Positions 60,715-64,000 of a stretch of 64,000 nucleotides of DNA are shown piece after piece. The translations under genes and the position numbers were made by a program. Below the pieces are notes generated by a model. The model was not told the origin of the DNA, did not search any database, and was given only the letters and a program-made list of their open reading frames with translations. The stretch comes from Clostridiales bacterium (GTDB lineage Bacteria; Bacillota; Clostridia; Lachnospirales; Lachnospiraceae), in the NCBI GenBank assembly GCA_022778745.1, contig JALFSR010000060.1, positions 34,548 through 98,547 on the forward strand, in the 5' to 3' direction. Each line of letters opens with the position of its first letter. The first letter of the stretch is position 1.

Positions 60715-61674
60715 TTATTTTTCTTCAATTGTTCCTACTTCTGATAAGGAACGTGCTAATCCAGCCAATCCCTGAATCTCAGAAGGAATAATAATCTTCG
60801 TTGCCTTGCCATCCGCTGCCTTTGCAAATGCTTCAAGACTCTTTAATTGAATGACTGATGCATCAGCCTGCACATCCTTTAAGAACTGAAGACCAGTTGC
60901 ATTCGCCTGCTGCACTTTCAAAATCGCCTCTGCCTGACCTTCTGCCTCTCGAATCATTGCTTCCTTCTTTGCCTCTGCACGAAGAATCGCTGCCTGCTTT
61001 TCACCTTCTGCATCCAAAATCATCGATGCTTTCTTACCTTCTGCTACAAGCACAGTAGACTTCTTTTCACCTTCTGCCTTTAAGATCGCTTCACGTCTCT
61101 CACGTTCCGCTTTCATCTGCTTCTCCATCGCATCCTGAATCGCTGGCGGAGGAATAATATTTTTTAATTCCACACGGTTTACTTTAATACCCCAAGGGTC
61201 TGTCGCTACATCCAAAGAAGCACGCATTTTTGTATTAATCGTTTCTCTTGATGTCAACGTCTGGTCTAATTCCAAATCACCGATAATATTACGAAGTGTT
61301 GTGGCAGTTAAATTCTCAATTGCCATTAATGGATTCGCTACACCATACGTATACATCTTTGGATCTGTAATCTGGTAATACACAACTGTATCAATCTTCA
61401 TTGTTACATTATCCTTTGTGATTACTGGCTGAGGCGGGAAATCTACCACTTGCTCTTTCATGTTTACTTTCTTCGCTACACGGTCGATAAATGGAACTTT
61501 AAAATGAAGACCAACACCCCATGTTCCTAAATATCCGCCAAGACGCTCTACTACATAAGCAGATGCCTGAGGAACAATTTTGATACATGATGCCAATATT
61601 AATAATACTACTAAAATTAACACCGCTACTACAATGAATCCTGCACTAATTTTTGCTGTCAACATAACAATCAA
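60715..61674 (-). CDS. SPFH/band-7 (stomatin, QmcA-like) membrane protein
   Basis: 319 residues. N-terminal membrane helix (GFIVVAVLILVVLLILASCI), SPFH domain (residues about 35-200; AYVVERLGGYLGTWGVGLHF, LRNIIGDLELDQTLTSRETI), then a long Ala/Glu-rich coiled coil (about 190-270) with repeats of the AEGEKKS type. Forms oligomers in membrane microdomains. With the NfeD gene upstream on the same strand it makes the usual stomatin/NfeD pair. Confidence 0.93.
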   Translation of the reverse strand: MIVMLTAKISAGFIVVAVLILVVLLILASCIKIVPQASAYVVERLGGYLGTWGVGLHFKVPFIDRVAKKVNMKEQVVDFPPQPVITKDNVTMKIDTVVYYQITDPKMYTYGVANPLMAIENLTATTLRNIIGDLELDQTLTSRETINTKMRASLDVATDPWGIKVNRVELKNIIPPPAIQDAMEKQMKAERERREAILKAEGEKKSTVLVAEGKKASMILDAEGEKQAAILRAEAKKEAMIREAEGQAEAILKVQQANATGLQFLKDVQADASVIQLKSLEAFAKAADGKATKIIIPSEIQGLAGLARSLSEVGTIEEK

Positions 61675-61836
61675 CTCCTTTTCTTTTTTGTGACATTTTC
61701 GGATTATAAGGGAAACACCTTTTCATTATTATTAAGATCAAATGCAGTTTTTATGAAGGAAAATACAGACATTTCAGCTTGACTTATACTTTTGTATAAA
61801 TAATCTATATGTAAAATAAACATTCATCGACTATAT

Positions 61837-62268
61837 TTATTTTTTCTCTCTCACAATTAATTTTACACCACTAATCCTTAAAATAACAACCATTTTTCCT
61901 GGTGGAATTACCACATTATCATCTGCAGAAACAGCTGTCCATTCCTGTCCTTTTACCACTGCGCTGCCAAATCCATTCTGATTATCAATGATTGATGTAA
62001 CTTTCGCTTTCTGACCGATAAGACTATCTACATTAGTCTTTGTAACATGCCTCTTCAGCAACTTATCTGCCAACGGCTTCACCGCCAATAATAAAACGAG
62101 GGAAATTGCTAAAAAAACACAAAGCTGAATCTCTAAACTTCCGCCAAGCAATGAAACGATTAATCCCCCAACCGCTCCTACAGCAAACCAGATTGACACA
62201 AGCTGCAATGTCGCAATCTCGAACGCAACCAAAACGATAAATATAATGAGCCAATAAATATATGCCAT
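61837..62268 (-). CDS. NfeD family membrane protein
   Basis: 143 residues: three hydrophobic helices (4-22, 27-45, 48-66) and a C-terminal OB-fold (QNGFGSAVVKGQEWTAVSAD, GKMVVILRISGVKLIVRE). The short NfeD form lacking a protease domain. Partners SPFH proteins in lipid rafts. GGGGGAT precedes the ATG. 162 bp separate it from the SPFH gene downstream. Confidence 0.92.
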   Translation of the reverse strand: MAYIYWLIIFIVLVAFEIATLQLVSIWFAVGAVGGLIVSLLGGSLEIQLCVFLAISLVLLLAVKPLADKLLKRHVTKTNVDSLIGQKAKVTSIIDNQNGFGSAVVKGQEWTAVSADDNVVIPPGKMVVILRISGVKLIVREKK

Positions 62269-62293
62269 ATAAAATCCCCCTTTCTGTCAATGT

Positions 62294-62324
62294 CGAGTGA
62301 ATATTCACAATCCACTTCACTGCT
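62294..62324 (-). repeat. Dispersed palindrome family 1, copy f
   Basis: Minus strand GCAGTGAAGTGGATTGTGAA followed by TATTCACTC. In the nfeD leader. The stretch 62325-62518 beyond it shows nothing I can support before the insertion sequence. Confidence 0.78.
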
Positions 62325-62627
62325 TAATACTATGTCGATGATTAAGTTATCGCTATCATAACATAACTATGCATTTTGAGAAAATTAATGTCATAACTAC
62401 CCCATAGTTTTGTAATAACTGCGGAAAAATAGTTGTTTTCCCATATCTAAAATCAGAGAACTCTCCTCTCTCTAGTCTAATACCGTTACAACAGAGTAAA
62501 ACTTGTCATAAAGGGGGCTGTCAACCATCCTACGCTGTAACATCACTTTAATCTGATGTGATAAACTAAGATTGTAACACCTGTGGCTAATGATATATAA
62601 TTACAACATATAAAGGAGATTATCATT

Positions 62628-62933
62628 ATGTCACAACCACAAACAAATTATGAACCAGAATTCAAAAAGAAAATCGTACGCCTTCATATAGAAAGTGGGC
62701 GTTCCTTAAAGAGCCTTGCTGCTGAATATCATGTTTCAAAAGCAAGCATCTCTCTTTGGTGTAAACAATTCCGCGAAGAATGCCAGGAAAAAGCCATTTC
62801 AGAATCCAACAGCCAGACAGAACTGGAAATCATGCAGGAGAATCTTCGACTTCGCAAAGAACTTGAAGAATTGAAGAAGGAAAATCTGTTCTTAAAAAAA
62901 GCAGCAGCATTCTTTGCGAAGGAAATCGATTAA
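62628..62933 (+). CDS. IS3-family transposase OrfA
   Basis: 101 residues. Helix-turn-helix of the transposase_8 type (YEPEFKKKIVRLHIESG, LKSLAAEYHVSKASISLWCKQF) and a leucine-zipper-like coiled coil (residues 60-90). Near the end, TTA AAA AAA G (62892-62901) provides a run of seven A, the standard -1 slippery site of the family. The -1 frame is open from there into OrfB, so an OrfAB fusion transposase can be made. AAAGGAGATTATC precedes the ATG. Confidence 0.93.
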   Translation: MSQPQTNYEPEFKKKIVRLHIESGRSLKSLAAEYHVSKASISLWCKQFREECQEKAISESNSQTELEIMQENLRLRKELEELKKENLFLKKAAAFFAKEID

Positions 62934-63796
62934 TGGCTTATCGGTTTATTGAAGAAAATCATTCTCTATTTGGAGTCAGATGGCTCCTTCGGAGATTAGG
63001 AATCTGTCCAAACGGTTATTATAATTATCTGAAACATCGCAAGACTTCTTACTATAAAGAACGCGATTATAAGCTTCAAAAGATTGAAGAAATATATCAT
63101 GAGCGTAACGGTGTAGCCGGTTATCGTCAGATTCAAGTATATTTGGCACGGAAAGGAATCAAGCTCAGCGCACTAACCGTACATGTATATATGAATCAAA
63201 TACTTGGTCTTCAATCAATAGTAAGACCGAAAAAACCAGGATATCGAAAAACAAAACCACATAAAATCTTTAAAAATCTTTTGAATCAGGATTTTACCAG
63301 CACGGAAATCAATAAAAAATGGTGTACTGATTTCACATATTTATTTCTGAAAGATGGTAGTAAACACTACAACTGTACTATAATTGATCTTTATGACCGA
63401 AGTGTGGTAGCCAGTATTACTGATAAAAAGATTACTGCTGATCTTGCGAAAAGAACATTACAAAAAGGACTGAGTTCGCAATCTGGCATCAAAGGTGCTT
63501 TAATACTGCACAGTGATCAAGGCAGCCAATTTACTTCAAAGGAATTCATAGATTTCTGTGAAAGCGTGGGGGTTACCCAGAGTATGAGTAAAGCTGGTTA
63601 TCCTTACGATAATGCACCGATGGAAAGATATTTCAATACATTAAAGAATGAACTGATCAATCAGCACGAATATCATACAGAAACAGAATTATACGATTCA
63701 ATTGAAGAGTTTGCGTATGTAACATATAACCATGTTCGTCCTCATTCTTATAATCAATACAAAACACCTTTTGAAGTAAGATGCAAAGCAGCATGA
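62933..63796 (+). CDS. IS3-family transposase OrfB (DDE integrase core)
   Basis: 287 residues, start overlapping the OrfA stop as TAATG. HTH_21 region (RWLLRRLGICPNGYYNYL, ERNGVAGYRQIQVYLARKG), then the rve catalytic core: first Asp in WCTDFTYLF, second Asp in ILHSDQGSQFTS, Glu in YDNAPMERYFNTLKNE, with 35 residues between the second Asp and Glu (DDE35). All catalytic residues are intact, so the element may be active. Confidence 0.95.
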   Translation: MAYRFIEENHSLFGVRWLLRRLGICPNGYYNYLKHRKTSYYKERDYKLQKIEEIYHERNGVAGYRQIQVYLARKGIKLSALTVHVYMNQILGLQSIVRPKKPGYRKTKPHKIFKNLLNQDFTSTEINKKWCTDFTYLFLKDGSKHYNCTIIDLYDRSVVASITDKKITADLAKRTLQKGLSSQSGIKGALILHSDQGSQFTSKEFIDFCESVGVTQSMSKAGYPYDNAPMERYFNTLKNELINQHEYHTETELYDSIEEFAYVTYNHVRPHSYNQYKTPFEVRCKAA

Positions 63797-63849
63797 TCTG
63801 TTCCAAGATTCTGAGCTGGAGGGAACACCCAGCCACCCGTAGGGTCTGT

Positions 63850-63969
63850 CCTTGATATGCCTTTATAAAAATGCTACACTACGATTTCTGATAGCATAAA
63901 TGAAATCTGTTCCTGAGTTCTTCGCTATCGGTAAAAACGGGTGAGCATTTTTATAAAGACATGTCAAGG
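63850..63969. repeat. Long foldback near the right end of the insertion sequence
   Basis: Arms 63850-63874 and 63945-63969 pair at 23 of 25 positions (shared part TTTATAAAAATGC against GCATTTTTATAAA), enclosing 70 nt that hold a second pair, CTGATAGC / GCTATCGG. The flanking sequence 63797-63849 and 63980-64000 shows no gene. Confidence 0.7.
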
Positions 63970-64000
63970 ATGGCGGACGTGGCCGAAAAATTTAGGCACA

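Larger units (their letters stand above)
62519..63979 (+). mobile_element. IS3-family insertion sequence (approximate ends)
   Basis: Two transposase frames in the -1 arrangement of IS3 elements. Candidate imperfect terminal inverted repeats are TGTCAACCATCCT (62519-62531) and, reversed, AGGATGGCGGACG (63967-63979), matching at 10 of 13 positions and giving 1461 bp, a normal IS3 size. No target duplication was identified, so the ends are tentative. Near the right end two 25-bp arms (63850-63874 and 63945-63969) pair at 23 positions. Confidence 0.7.

Noticed and set aside
1..64000. Classical defence islands, prophage, tRNA or rRNA genes
   Set aside because: No restriction-modification, cas, abortive-infection, retron or phage structural genes were recognised, and no tRNA cloverleaf or rRNA stretch was noticed; a tRNA scan was not possible by eye over the whole window.

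Overview
The window is one contiguous piece of chromosome from a low-GC, Gram-positive, strictly anaerobic, spore-forming bacterium, most likely a clostridium of the Lachnospiraceae type. The family level is an inference from gene content: cotJ spore-coat genes and a small acid-soluble spore protein (sporulation), indolepyruvate:ferredoxin oxidoreductase (anaerobic amino-acid oxidation), the order recJ / rel-MBL-hemZ-hisS-aspS, a short NadB and a bifunctional-type gshA remnant. No rRNA, tRNA, CRISPR array, prophage or classical defence island was seen. Most of the window is housekeeping and amino-acid or cofactor metabolism; the less ordinary material is in the intergenic DNA and a few accessory loci.

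Layout. 1-6.3 kb: 5' part of thiE, a MATE exporter, the TrkH/TrkA potassium uptake pair, and a deletion scar that joins the start of a gshA gene to a headless M20 peptidase gene. 6.4-12.3 kb: Rrf2 regulator and MetY (sulfur amino acids); a divergent rubredoxin/glutamate-synthase-like flavoprotein with PerR-like boxes over its promoter; the cotJABC spore-coat operon, whose cotJA carries a long cysteine-rich repeat insertion. 12.4-18.4 kb: nadA-nadB-nadC-niaR (NAD synthesis and its repressor), facing pdxS-pdxT (PLP synthase) with a tandem operator-like array upstream. 18.5-26.2 kb: an aminotransferase / hydroxy-acid dehydrogenase / YjiH membrane protein operon facing a MerR regulator across a MerR-type promoter; a small alarmone synthetase; an NhaC antiporter; a spore DNA-binding protein. 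26.3-38.1 kb: aspS, hisS, an inserted class B sortase with an unknown partner, hemZ, a metallo-hydrolase, rel and recJ. 38.2-40.5 kb: HPr and enzyme I of the PTS. 40.5-49.2 kb: GntR plus membrane protein, acyl-CoA thioesterase, uppP, ung, hisF-hisH, a small sirtuin-like protein and a two-component system. 49.4-54.1 kb: paaK-iorA-iorB-ACT-ACT operon for aryl-pyruvate oxidation. 54.3-62.3 kb: amidohydrolase, acyltransferase, aroK, aroD, typA, an SdpI-like protein, and an SPFH/NfeD membrane pair. 62.5-64.0 kb: an IS3-family insertion sequence with intact transposase frames.

Three dispersed intergenic repeat families were found by eye: (1) a short palindrome present in six clear copies and one degenerate copy, with compensatory changes in its stem; (2) two 97-bp structured repeats 9.6 kb apart that share nested stems, also with a compensatory pair; (3) a miniature, MITE-like element with one long copy and two partial relatives. 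These repeats, the MerR-type divergent promoter, the pdxS upstream array, the structured nadA start site and the cotJA repeat expansion are the best candidates for a second look. I found no convincing new multi-gene system; the least explained functional units are the sortase B pair and the aminotransferase-dehydrogenase-YjiH operon.
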